A program made the translations under genes and the position numbers. Below, piece after piece: positions 14,113 through 21,773 of a stretch of DNA of 21,907 nucleotides. Below the pieces are notes generated by a model. The model was not told the DNA's origin and did not search any database. It saw only the letters and a list, made by a program, of their open reading frames with translations. Each line of letters opens with the position of its first letter. Positions within the stretch are counted from its first letter, which is position 1. This DNA is from a virus: positions 1 through 21,907 of IMG/VR virus record IMGVR_UViG_3300020203_000380; one strand, 5' to 3'.

Positions 14113-14523
14113 GTGCCTCTGAGAATCGTACCCGCAGGGGGCGAATCCCGTTCCCCCCGCCCGTCGGCCCCCGTCGCCGCCCTCCCGGTGATTCAATTCG
14201 AGGTCAAGGGCCGGTCGGCCCTGTTCGGCGGTTCCCTCCGAAAGTGTCGGGTGTCCGGCGAAGTCGTGCCGGCGGGCGAAGTGGCGACGACGTACCTGCT
14301 CCGCCTGTCGGAGCGGGTCGCCTCCTTGCTGGAGTCGTGGGCCGACGAAGAGATTACCCTGGAGGCCGCCGCCCAGCAGGTTCTAGTGTCGATTCAGAGT
14401 GCGATGGAGTACCACGAGGCGACCGTGTGCGTCCGCCTCAAAGTGTCTGACGCCGTCTACCTGTCGGCGGTCATCGACAGTACCGATTTCTTCGCCGGAG
14501 GGGGACAATGTCCGGCCGCCTGA
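14113..14523 (+). CDS. Hypothetical protein between folE and dpdA, 136 aa
   Basis: No family is recognised. GTG 14113 has AAGGA at 14098-14102. After a proline- and serine-rich N-terminus of about 25 residues, the chain reads as a compact mixed alpha/beta domain: strands around VIQFEVKGRSALFGG and KCRVSGEVV, a long helix around TTYLLRLSERVASLLESW, and later strands ATVCVRLKVSDAVYLSAVI. No catalytic or metal-binding cluster is clear. It does not show the QueF signature. The 3' end overlaps dpdA by 16 bases, which implies coupled translation and a possible role with the transglycosylase. That role is inferred from position only. Confidence 0.72.
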   Translation: MPLRIVPAGGESRSPRPSAPVAALPVIQFEVKGRSALFGGSLRKCRVSGEVVPAGEVATTYLLRLSERVASLLESWADEEITLEAAAQQVLVSIQSAMEYHEATVCVRLKVSDAVYLSAVIDSTDFFAGGGQCPAA

Positions 14524-15533
14524 TGATGCTCGATTCGGGGGCGTACACGGTCATGTCGGCCAACAAGGTGATCGACATTCACGATTACATCCGGTTTTGC
14601 CGGGAACACCCGGACTGCTCGTACTACGTCAACCTCGACGTGATTCCGACCTCGTCGTCCCCGACGGTCATCGAGGCGGCGTCGAACGCCTCCTGGGACA
14701 ACTACTTGCAAATGATCCAGGAACTGCCGCGAGACAAGGTGCTGCCCGTGTACCACTACGGGGCGTCGCTGAGCCACCTGCGGAAAATCCTGGCGTTCGG
14801 CTGCCCCTACGTCGGCCTGGGCGGCAGCGCCCACAAGTCCACCGGCTTGCGGACGAAGTGGCTGAGGACTCTGAGAAAGGAGGTGTTCGACGGGGCCGGC
14901 AGGCCGGTCGTTATGACGCACGGGTTCGCCGTGACGAGTTACGACCTGATGAAGGTGTGGGAGTGGCACTCGGTCGATTCGGCCAGTTGGAAGGACTTCG
15001 CCAACTACGGGGCGATCTACCTGCCCATCGAGCGGGCGGGCAGGTTCGACTACGACACCAAGCCGATGGTCGTGTTCACCACGCCGCAATCGACGAAGCG
15101 CGACCGGCAACAGCACTACGACACCCTCAGCCCGCTACTCCAGGAGCGGATGGGCAGGTGGTTGGCCAGTTGCGGGGTGTGCATGGGGACCAGCCAATAC
15201 ATACCCGTTCCCGCCGGCCAGAAGTACAAGCTGGACGTTCCCGCCGGGGAAATCTGGCAGACGAAGGGAACCCTGGTTCTACGCCCGGCACCGCCCGAAG
15301 GTAAAGGAGTGACGAACAGTTTCGAGATGCGGGCCAAGGTGAACTCGAAGTTCGTAGCCCGGTCTAACGCCGTCTTGCCGGTGAAGCACATCTATTTTGC
15401 GGGCCAAACCATGCCCTACCCGCTTGAGTTTCAGATTAAGAGACGCTTACTTTCTTACTACTACACGAATGAGTCGCCGTCCAATGTCCGATACCTAGAA
15501 GAACACCTACGAAGAATCCGGGAGGGCATCTGA
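14508..15533 (+). CDS. dpdA: DpdA-like DNA 7-deazaguanine transglycosylase, 341 aa
   Basis: The protein belongs to the tRNA-guanine transglycosylase superfamily and resembles phage DpdA, which exchanges guanine in DNA for a 7-deazaguanine. Visible family segments: MLDSGAYTVMS with D9 (like DSGGF of tRNA enzymes), YYVNLDVIP with D44, the barrel strand VYHYGASLSHL, YVGLGGSAHKS around 101-111, MTHGFAVTSYDLM, and HSVDSASW with D157. The C-terminal half holds SCGVCMGTSQY and a basic helical tail. Which aspartates are catalytic is inferred by analogy. ATG 14508 has GGAGGGGG just upstream; ATG 14523 (TGATG) is an alternative. Co-location with queD, queE, queC and folE supports DNA over tRNA as substrate. 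Confidence 0.87.
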   Translation: MSGRLMMLDSGAYTVMSANKVIDIHDYIRFCREHPDCSYYVNLDVIPTSSSPTVIEAASNASWDNYLQMIQELPRDKVLPVYHYGASLSHLRKILAFGCPYVGLGGSAHKSTGLRTKWLRTLRKEVFDGAGRPVVMTHGFAVTSYDLMKVWEWHSVDSASWKDFANYGAIYLPIERAGRFDYDTKPMVVFTTPQSTKRDRQQHYDTLSPLLQERMGRWLASCGVCMGTSQYIPVPAGQKYKLDVPAGEIWQTKGTLVLRPAPPEGKGVTNSFEMRAKVNSKFVARSNAVLPVKHIYFAGQTMPYPLEFQIKRRLLSYYYTNESPSNVRYLEEHLRRIREGI

Positions 15534-15534
15534 C

Positions 15535-16060
15535 GTGGTACTTACTAAAGAGAGGTGGCGGTGGGTGGTGGGATACGCGGACTACGCCGTGAGTTCTCGC
15601 GGGCGGGTTCTGTCTTTCCGCCGTAAGGTACCTCTTCTTCTTACGGCGTGCCCCACATTCAAAGGCTACCTGGGACTCCGGCTGTTCTCGTACTACGGCA
15701 AAGGTCGGTGGTTCTCGGTTCATCGGCTGGTCGCTCTCGCCTTCGTGCCCAACCCGGACGATCTGCCGGAAGTGAATCACAAGGACGGCGACAAGGCGAA
15801 CAACGTGGCGGCGAACTTGGAGTGGGTTACTCACGGATAACGCACTACACGCTTCCCGCACCGGACTGTTACGTCCGGTGCGGGGGGTTCTCCACCATAA
15901 CGCCAAGCTGAACGAAGTGAAGGTGGCTAAAATCCGGAGGCTGTACGCGACCGGGAGGTACACGCAGGCCGTTCTCGGAGAGAAGTTCGGAGTCGATCAG
16001 ACCATCATCAGCGACATCGTCCGTTACAAAATCTGGAAAGACATAAAGGAGGGCGTGTGA
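15535..16060 (+). pseudogene. HNH homing-type endonuclease broken by a frameshift
   Basis: The first part (15535-15840) has a NUMOD4 start (WRWVVGYADYAVSSRGRVLS), then HRLVALAFVPNP, VNHKDGDKANN and NLEWVTH, the classic HNH endonuclease core, but then stops at TAA. From 15836 the +1 frame continues the family sequence as DNALHASRTGLLRPVRGVLH and HHNAKLNEVKVAKIRRLYAT, with a C-terminal DNA-binding helix-turn-helix (YTQAVLGEKFGVDQTIISDI) and TGA at 16058-16060. A loss of two bases, or gain of one, near 15835 explains this. The HNH core itself is complete, so the short product may still cut DNA. GTG 15535 starts two bases after dpdA; the end overlaps the clamp gene (GTGA). Confidence 0.8.
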
Positions 16061-17100
16061 AGATCAAACGATCCGTGTTGATAGCTCAGTTGGAAGCGGT
16101 GCGGGCCGGTCTGTCGCCCAAGGACATCGTAGACCAGGCGAGTTGCTTCGCCTTCGCCGACGGGAAGGTGATGACCTTCAACGACGAGGTGGCCTGCTGG
16201 GGGCCGTCGGCGTTCACGCCGGAGTCGGGCATCGCCGTCCCGTCCGGCCCGCTGCTCACCCTCCTGCCCAAGCTGCTGGACGAGGACCTCGACTTGTCGT
16301 CGAGCGGCACGTCCCTGGTCATCAAGGGGAAGAACAAGCGGACGACAATCCGCGTCGAAGCCGAGGTGAGACTGCCGATCAACACCGTCGCGCCACCGGC
16401 CGATGCCGACTACTTCCCCATCCCCGACGGGTTCGCCGACGGACTGGCCCTGGTGGAGAAGTGCGCCGGGGCGGACGAAGCCGACTTCAAGTACACCTGC
16501 ATTCACATCACGCCCAAGTGGATGGAGGCGTGCGACAACAATCAGGTGAGCCGCTACCGGCTAAAGATTCCCGGCCTCAAGCGGAACCTGCTCATCCGGA
16601 AGGAGGCCGTCAAGGCCGTCCTGGCGGTCGAACTGCGGCGGATGGCCGTCGCCGGAAGCTGGCTGTTCTTCGAGGGCGGCCAGGGCATGGTGATCGCCTG
16701 CCGAAAGCACGACGAGGAGTACGTCGATCTGACTTCGGTGCTGGAAGACGAGGAGGGGCGAGTGGACGCCGAGTTGCCTAAAGGTCTGGGAGAGTCGGCG
16801 GAGAACGCCGGCGTGTTCTCCGCCGACAACGCCGACGACGACAAGGTGCTGGTGTGCCTCGCCAACGGGCAGGCCCGGATCACCGGCGAAGGGGCGATGG
16901 GGAACCACGTCGAGGTGAAGCGGGTGAAGTACGACGGCCCGCCGATCACCTTCCACATCCCGCCCAAACTCCTCCAGACGATCACGACGAATCACCCGGA
17001 GTGTTCCCTGAACCAGCGGTCGCTGAAAGTCGTCGTCGGGCGGCTGACGTACCTGGTCAGCCTCACCGTCGTCCCGCCCAAAACTACCGAAGCGGAGTAG
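16057..17100 (+). CDS. DNA polymerase sliding clamp (DnaN/beta-like), 347 aa
   Basis: The protein has the length and layout of bacterial beta clamps, ring-shaped processivity factors loaded on DNA. Supporting segments are the N-terminal MKIKRSVLIAQLEAV, the strand pattern IRVEAEVRLPIN near residue 110, the central LIRKEAVKAVLAVELRRM and the C-terminal ITFHIPPKLLQTI and LTYLVSLTVVPP, which fit the third clamp domain. Sequence likeness is low, so the call leans on architecture and context: a clamp loader lies at 20243 and the polymerase genes follow directly. GTG 16057 overlaps the end of the HNH frame. The next gene begins three bases after its stop. A PCNA-type clamp is less likely given the length. 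Confidence 0.75.
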   Translation: MKIKRSVLIAQLEAVRAGLSPKDIVDQASCFAFADGKVMTFNDEVACWGPSAFTPESGIAVPSGPLLTLLPKLLDEDLDLSSSGTSLVIKGKNKRTTIRVEAEVRLPINTVAPPADADYFPIPDGFADGLALVEKCAGADEADFKYTCIHITPKWMEACDNNQVSRYRLKIPGLKRNLLIRKEAVKAVLAVELRRMAVAGSWLFFEGGQGMVIACRKHDEEYVDLTSVLEDEEGRVDAELPKGLGESAENAGVFSADNADDDKVLVCLANGQARITGEGAMGNHVEVKRVKYDGPPITFHIPPKLLQTITTNHPECSLNQRSLKVVVGRLTYLVSLTVVPPKTTEAE

Positions 17101-17103
17101 CCC

Positions 17104-18369
17104 GTGTCTTTCTTCCCCCACGGAGTAGCCGCCAGTGACCGACAGAAGACGCCGGACAAGTTCGTCGGAGTGGCCCCCCGGTGCGGGGACTGCGGGTACT
17201 ACAAAACGTGCAACTCGCCGAAGATGAAACCGGCCGGCAGCGGGGACGTACTGGTCATCGGCGACTTCCCCGACACCCACTCCGACTTAGTCGGCAAGTC
17301 GATTTCCGGGGCGGCGGCGGCGCTGCTGTCCCGGACGTTGTCGCGGGTCGGGCGGTCAACGGCCGACGTGGTGATAATGAACGCCCTGTCGTGCCGCCCG
17401 GACACGACGGGCGGCGAGAAGTCAACGGGCGTGGCCGTCCGGCACTGCCGCCCCCTGGTGCGTCAGGCCATCGACAAGTACAAGCCGAAGGTCATCATCC
17501 CGATGGGCGACCTGGCTATTCAGTCGGTCATCGCCCCGTTCCGGCCGCCGGGGGACCGCATGGCGGCCAGCAGGTGGAGCGGCTACCAGATTCCCCTGCC
17601 GCCGCTGGGGGCGTGGGTGTGTCCGACCGTCGATCCCAAAGGGGCGGCCCTGGCCGCCGACGGGGACGGGTCACTCGGCGGAAGGAGGACGGCAGTCCCG
17701 TCCATCCTGTTCGACGGGCACGTCCGGGCGGCCGTCGGCAAGGTGGACGACGACGTGACGGTGACCGATCCGGCTAAAGGTGTGTCCCTGGTGGGAGAAG
17801 TCAGAGCCGTCCGGTGGCTCGACGCGGTCGTCGAGAGGGGTGGAATCGTCGCCTTCGACTTCGAGACGACCGGACTCAAGCCGGACCTCGCCGCCCAGCG
17901 GATCGTGTGCTGTTCGGTGTGCTACAACGGGAACAACACTATCGCGTTCATGTGGACGCCGGTCGTTCAGGCGGCGATGATAAGACTCCTGCGAAGTGAT
18001 ACGGTGGGTAAGGTCGCGTCGAACATGATGTTCGAGACTCGCTGGTGCATGGCCAAGCTGCGGACGCGGGTCAACCGGTGGGTGTGGGACACGATGCAGG
18101 TGGCCCACGTCCTCGACGCGCGGGGCGACGACCCGGCGGACGGGATCACCTCGATCAAATTCCAGGCGTTCGCCCTGTTCGGGGTAGAGCCGTGGAACGG
18201 CGGCGTCGATAAGTACCTGGGGGCGGCGGGAGCGAACGCCCTGAACCGGGTTCACGAGATCGACCAGCGGACGCTACTCACCTACTGCGCCATAGACTCC
18301 CGCATGGAGTACCTTGTCGCCCGCCGCCAGTCTAAGATGGTCGGCGTCAACTTGGAGGACTGGAGATGA
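17104..18369 (+). CDS. UDG-like / 3'-5' exonuclease fusion (N-terminal half of a split DNA polymerase), 421 aa
   Basis: Residues about 20-185 resemble family 4 uracil-DNA glycosylases: cysteines C27, C30, C36, C97 and C115 could hold an iron-sulfur cluster, NALSCRPD matches the N.l.CRP motif, and KPKVIIPMGDLAIQSV fits the fold. The usual catalytic GEAPG loop is altered to GDFPDTHS, so glycosylase activity is doubtful. Residues about 235-410 form a DnaQ/PolA-type proofreading exonuclease: FDFETTGL (D252, E254), VASNMMFE (307-311), WDTMQVAHVLD (D329) and YCAID (Y394, D398). The stop overlaps the polymerase start (ATGA). Phage SPO1 polymerase is recalled as having a UDG-like domain joined to exonuclease and polymerase; here the chain is divided. 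Confidence 0.85.
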   Translation: MSFFPHGVAASDRQKTPDKFVGVAPRCGDCGYYKTCNSPKMKPAGSGDVLVIGDFPDTHSDLVGKSISGAAAALLSRTLSRVGRSTADVVIMNALSCRPDTTGGEKSTGVAVRHCRPLVRQAIDKYKPKVIIPMGDLAIQSVIAPFRPPGDRMAASRWSGYQIPLPPLGAWVCPTVDPKGAALAADGDGSLGGRRTAVPSILFDGHVRAAVGKVDDDVTVTDPAKGVSLVGEVRAVRWLDAVVERGGIVAFDFETTGLKPDLAAQRIVCCSVCYNGNNTIAFMWTPVVQAAMIRLLRSDTVGKVASNMMFETRWCMAKLRTRVNRWVWDTMQVAHVLDARGDDPADGITSIKFQAFALFGVEPWNGGVDKYLGAAGANALNRVHEIDQRTLLTYCAIDSRMEYLVARRQSKMVGVNLEDWR

Positions 18370-19811
18370 CTGCGGGCCGACTTCATCCGGCCACGGCCGA
18401 CGCCCTCCGGCTGTGGCACGACGGGTGCGAAGAACTGGCAGTGGTTCAGCACAACGGCATCCGGATAGACGTAGACTACTTGGAAGCCAAGCGGGTCGAA
18501 CTGCGGGCCGACGAAGCCGTCCGCGTCGGTCGCCTGAAAGAGTCGGACGTGTGGCGGGCGTGGCGCAAGCGGTTCGCGCAGAAGGCCCTCATCACGTCCG
18601 AACAGCAGTTGAGTGAGGTTCTGTTCTCCATGATGAAGATCGCCCCGCCGCCGGGCACCCGCCGGAACAAGAACGGCAAGCTGGCCGTGAGCGAAGAGAT
18701 CCTCGACAAGATCGACCACCCGTTCGTCCGCGACCTGATGACCCTCCGGAAGATCAGGAAGCTCTGCTCCACCTACATCGACGGCTGGCTGGCCGAACAG
18801 GTGGGGGGCTACCTGCACCCGTTCTTCAACCTTCACAAGGCGGCGTCTTTCCGGAGTTCGAGCGAGGCTCCCAACTTCCAGAACGTCCCCGTCCGACACC
18901 CGGTCAACGGGCCGCTCGTCCGGCGGGCGTTCATCCCGCGCGGTCCCGACCGGCGGATCGTCGAGATCGACTTCGCCGGGGCCGAGGTGCGTGTCGCCGG
19001 GTGCTGCACCGGCGACCCCGCCCTGATGAACTACTTAATCGGTAACGGGGACATGCACCGGGACGTGGCGAAAGACCTGTTCTTGCTAGACGACTCCCAG
19101 GTGGACAAGAAGTCAACGCGGGACTGGGCCAAGAACCGGTTCGTCTTCCCCCAGTTCTACGGGAGCGTATGGTTTCAGTGCGCGCCGAACTTGTGGGACG
19201 CCGTGGTCGCGTCGTCCGCCGAAGTCCCCGGCACGGGCTTGTCGGTGATGGCTCACCTGAAATCGAAGGGGGTGAAGGGACTGGGCAGTTGCGACCCCAA
19301 AGACCCGCCCCAGGAGGGGACGTTCGCCGCCCTGGTGTTGAAGGCCGAACGGGTCATGTGGGACAAGCGGTTCAAGGTGTTCACCAAGTGGAAGCGGGAC
19401 TTGTGGGATTCGTACCAGCGAACGGGGTACATTCACATGGCCACCGGGTTCACGTCGGCCAGCGTGCCGATGCGGAGAAATCAGGTACTCAACTTCCCGG
19501 TGCAAGGCCCGGCCTTTCACTGCCTCCTGTGGTGCCTCGTCCGGGTTCAGCGGGAACTCCGGAAGTACAAGATGAAGGGGAGGGTGATCGGCCAGGTCCA
19601 CGACTCGATTCTGGGCGACGTGCCCGACCGGGAGATTCAAAACTTCCTGGAGATTTCTTACCGGGTGATGACGAAGGACATCATGGCGGCGTGGGCGTGG
19701 CTCACGGTCCCCCTGGAGGCCGAAGCCGAGGTGTCCCCCGTCGGCGGGGCGTGGGCGGACAAGGCCCAGTGGCTTCCGAAGAACGGCGTCTGGAGTCCCG
19801 TCATCAAATGA
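18366..19811 (+). CDS. Family A DNA polymerase (polymerase domain only), 481 aa
   Basis: This is the replicative DNA polymerase core. Motif A is VEIDFAGAEVRVAGCCTGDP with the catalytic Asp and conserved Glu; motif B is RDWAKNRFVFPQFYGS; motif C is QVHDSILGD. SEAPNFQNVPVR matches the family NLQN.P.R segment. In motif B the YG pair is one residue further from the Lys than in E. coli or T7 enzymes, a form I associate with some phage polymerases. There is no exonuclease domain; it is supplied by the gene that overlaps it upstream (ATGA). The two products probably associate. The SLOG-like gene begins 10 bases after the stop. Confidence 0.94.
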   Translation: MTAGRLHPATADALRLWHDGCEELAVVQHNGIRIDVDYLEAKRVELRADEAVRVGRLKESDVWRAWRKRFAQKALITSEQQLSEVLFSMMKIAPPPGTRRNKNGKLAVSEEILDKIDHPFVRDLMTLRKIRKLCSTYIDGWLAEQVGGYLHPFFNLHKAASFRSSSEAPNFQNVPVRHPVNGPLVRRAFIPRGPDRRIVEIDFAGAEVRVAGCCTGDPALMNYLIGNGDMHRDVAKDLFLLDDSQVDKKSTRDWAKNRFVFPQFYGSVWFQCAPNLWDAVVASSAEVPGTGLSVMAHLKSKGVKGLGSCDPKDPPQEGTFAALVLKAERVMWDKRFKVFTKWKRDLWDSYQRTGYIHMATGFTSASVPMRRNQVLNFPVQGPAFHCLLWCLVRVQRELRKYKMKGRVIGQVHDSILGDVPDREIQNFLEISYRVMTKDIMAAWAWLTVPLEAEAEVSPVGGAWADKAQWLPKNGVWSPVIK

Positions 19812-19821
19812 GAATCCTCCC

Positions 19822-20241
19822 ATGCCCAAGAGATTCCTGAACGGCGTGGTCAAGCCGAGGGCGTATCCGCTCGGTCTGATCGGGCCGGCGAACATGGACC
19901 CGACCGAACACAACAAGTTCGTGCGCGACGTTCTGGATAACGAAACGTGGTGGCTGTCGAACGTAGAAGTCCTGGTACTAGGGATCCGGAGTCGTCTGTC
20001 GTACTCGCTGTACGGCGGCATCGAAGAGGTCGCCAAGTGGTACGCCGGCCGCCACTGGTACGACGTGCGGGTGTTCCGGGAACTGGGTAAGAAGGACGCC
20101 TTCGATCCGGCGCTCGCCGCCGCCGCCAAGGGGTTCGTGGTGTTCGACGACCGGTCGCCGCTGGTGACGGCTCACAAAAGTCTGGTCAGGGCTACGGGAA
20201 AGCCGGTCAGAGTGATTCGCATACCTTCCGAGGACGACTGA
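19822..20241 (+). CDS. SLOG-like (DUF2493-type) nucleotide-binding protein, 139 aa
   Basis: The fold suggested is a small Rossmann-like SLOG domain: strand YPLGLIGPANM, helix, strand VEVLVLG, a glycine turn and helix YGGIEEVAKWYA, strand YDVRVFREL, then AKGFVVFDDRSPLVTAHKSL and KPVRVIRI. The last two segments resemble the aD..iaFwdg.S.GT and pv.v. pattern of YspA/DUF2493 proteins. The exact ligand motifs are not all present, so the family call is tentative. SLOG proteins bind or cleave nucleotides or nucleotide-derived ligands. ATG 19822 lies between the polymerase and the clamp loader with almost no spacer. A role in nucleotide handling is inferred. Confidence 0.6.
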   Translation: MPKRFLNGVVKPRAYPLGLIGPANMDPTEHNKFVRDVLDNETWWLSNVEVLVLGIRSRLSYSLYGGIEEVAKWYAGRHWYDVRVFRELGKKDAFDPALAAAAKGFVVFDDRSPLVTAHKSLVRATGKPVRVIRIPSEDD

Positions 20242-20242
20242 C

Positions 20243-21172
20243 ATGCTCGACACCGAACTGTACAAGCTGATGAGGCCGACGAAACTGTCTCAGATGGTGG
20301 GTCAGCCGGAGGCCGTCAAAGTGCTGTCGTCCTTCGCCGCTAGCATCCCGCATACTGTTCTGTTCGTCGGCCCGTCCGGGTGCGGCAAAACGACGCTGGC
20401 GCGCATTGCGGCGGGGCTGACGGGGGCGCACGCCGAGGAAGTGAAAGAGATCAACTGCGCCGACAACCGGGGGATCGAACTGGCCAGGGAACTCCGGCGG
20501 TCGTGCGTCAATCATCCCCTCCAGGGGAAGAGTAAGGTGTACATCCTGGACGAGTGCGCCCACCTCACCCGCGATGCGATGACGGCCCTCCTAAAGCTCC
20601 TAGAAGACACGCCGAAGCACGTCTACTTCTTCCTGTGTACGACCGACCCGAACAAGCTGCTGCCCACGATAATCAGCCGGTGTACCGAGATCAAGCTCAA
20701 GAAGGTCGATGGCATGGACATTCGACTCCTGCTCGACCGGGCGGTGAAGAAGTACGGACTCGAAGTGGGCGACGACACCTACGCCGCCATCGTGAACGAG
20801 TCGGAGGGGTCGCCCCGGAAGGCGCTCGTCATGCTGAACCAGGTGATGAACATCGAAAACCCGGAAGAGCAGGCCGACGCGGTGGCCAAAGCGTCCTTCA
20901 AGGCCGAGGGGTTCGCGGTGGCGAAGGCCCTGATGAACCCCCGCTGTTCGTGGTCGGAAGTCGCCGCGCTGTTGAAGGCGGTCGCGGACGAGCCGGAGGC
21001 GGTCAGGTACATGGTGATGGGGTACGCCCGGTCGGTCTTGCTGGGGGGCGGGACGATGGCACCGAGGGCGGCCCTGATCATCGACCGGTTCGCCGCCAAC
21101 TTTTTCGACTCCAAGGCGGCCGGACTGGCTCTGGCGTGCTACGAGGTCGTCGTGCTTTCCGGGAAAAAATAG
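20243..21172 (+). CDS. Sliding clamp loader ATPase subunit, 309 aa
   Basis: An AAA+ ATPase of the DnaX/RFC small subunit type, which opens the clamp and places it on primed DNA. Walker A is GPSGCGKT at 43-50, Walker B is YILDECAH with D103-E104, LCTTDPNKL (131-139) is sensor 1, and SRC (145-147) carries the trans-acting arginine finger. The C-terminal 120 residues are helical, as in the clamp-loader collar. The N-terminal LYKLMRPTKLSQMVGQ is a typical start. No second loader subunit was found in the window. The stop at 21170-21172 lies inside the repeated 47-base intergenic element. Confidence 0.93.
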   Translation: MLDTELYKLMRPTKLSQMVGQPEAVKVLSSFAASIPHTVLFVGPSGCGKTTLARIAAGLTGAHAEEVKEINCADNRGIELARELRRSCVNHPLQGKSKVYILDECAHLTRDAMTALLKLLEDTPKHVYFFLCTTDPNKLLPTIISRCTEIKLKKVDGMDIRLLLDRAVKKYGLEVGDDTYAAIVNESEGSPRKALVMLNQVMNIENPEEQADAVAKASFKAEGFAVAKALMNPRCSWSEVAALLKAVADEPEAVRYMVMGYARSVLLGGGTMAPRAALIIDRFAANFFDSKAAGLALACYEVVVLSGKK

Positions 21173-21209
21173 AAAGAAAGGCGGCGAAGTGACTGCCGCC
21201 GCGCTGACT
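21163..21209. repeat. 47-base intergenic element, copy C
   Basis: This copy matches 10264-10310 at 41 of 47 positions and starts inside the last codons of the clamp-loader gene. GGCGGC (21180-21185) pairs with GCCGCC (21195-21200), followed by GCGCTGACT. Read on the minus strand, the hairpin is followed by TTTCTTTCTATTTTTT, which looks like an intrinsic terminator, although no minus-strand gene is present. Confidence 0.7.
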
Positions 21210-21221
21210 TAAATTCGTGTG

Positions 21222-21248
21222 GGCGGGGGGCGATCCCCGCCGTAGAAT
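21222..21248 (+). promoter_or_regulatory. Hairpin plus TAGAAT box before the UvsY-like gene
   Basis: GGCGGGG (21222-21228) pairs with CCCCGCC (21235-21241) around GGCGAT. TAGAAT (21243-21248) follows directly and resembles a -10 box; no matching -35 was found. The arrangement (47-base element, hairpin, TAGAAT-like box, gene) partly parallels the leader at 10264-10411. Confidence 0.4.
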
Positions 21249-21274
21249 AGCCGCTCCCGTCCGAGGACTAAGAC

Positions 21275-21769
21275 ATGAAAACCGACGCCGACGAGACAGA
21301 CCTGGACGCCAGTGTCGATCCCGTGCGGATCGACTCGACGAAGCTGGATGTCGAGTGGGTGGCCCAGCCGGAGACCTTCTACGAAGCCGCCACCGAGTTG
21401 GCCACGGCCCGCTACCGGGTGGCGCAGTCGAAGGCCCGCCTGGATGTCGTGGAGGCGACGGTCAGCCGCCGCATCCGGAAGTCGCCCGACAAGTACGACC
21501 TGGGGGCCAACCCCAGCATCCCGTCGGTTCAGGCCGCGATGATCGTGTCGAAGGAGTACGCCGAAGCCCTGGATCATCTGAACAAGGCGAAGTACCGCCA
21601 GGACATGATCCAAGCCCTGGTGGACGCCCTCGACCACAAGAAGAAAGCCCTGGAGTCGCTGGCCTACCTGCACGGCCAGAACTACTACTCCACGCCGAAA
21701 CTGCGGGACGCCGCCCCCGCCGCCCCTGAGCCGACGCGGTCCAAGGAGCGTAAGAGACGACCGGAGTGA
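21275..21769 (+). CDS. UvsY-like recombination mediator protein, 164 aa
   Basis: The central part is a long charged helical region built like phage UvsY-type recombination mediators: KLDVEWVAQPETFYEAATEL, then SKARLDVVEATVSRRIRKSP, a PDKYDLG turn, and a second helix KYRQDMIQALVDALDHKKKA ending ALESLAYLHGQNYYSTPK. The YxLG turn and the LHGQ.Y end are what I recognise. In T4, UvsY loads the UvsX recombinase on single-stranded DNA coated with Gp32; a RecA-like partner is not visible in this window. The last 25 residues are a basic proline-rich tail. ATG 21275 has GAGGA at 21262-21266. Confidence 0.75.
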   Translation: MKTDADETDLDASVDPVRIDSTKLDVEWVAQPETFYEAATELATARYRVAQSKARLDVVEATVSRRIRKSPDKYDLGANPSIPSVQAAMIVSKEYAEALDHLNKAKYRQDMIQALVDALDHKKKALESLAYLHGQNYYSTPKLRDAAPAAPEPTRSKERKRRPE

Positions 21770-21773
21770 CCCC

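Noticed and set aside
14113-14523. Considered as QueF (preQ0 reductase) because of its place in the island
   Set aside because: The QueF signature residues and catalytic Cys/Asp pattern were not visible; only a general alpha/beta appearance supports it.
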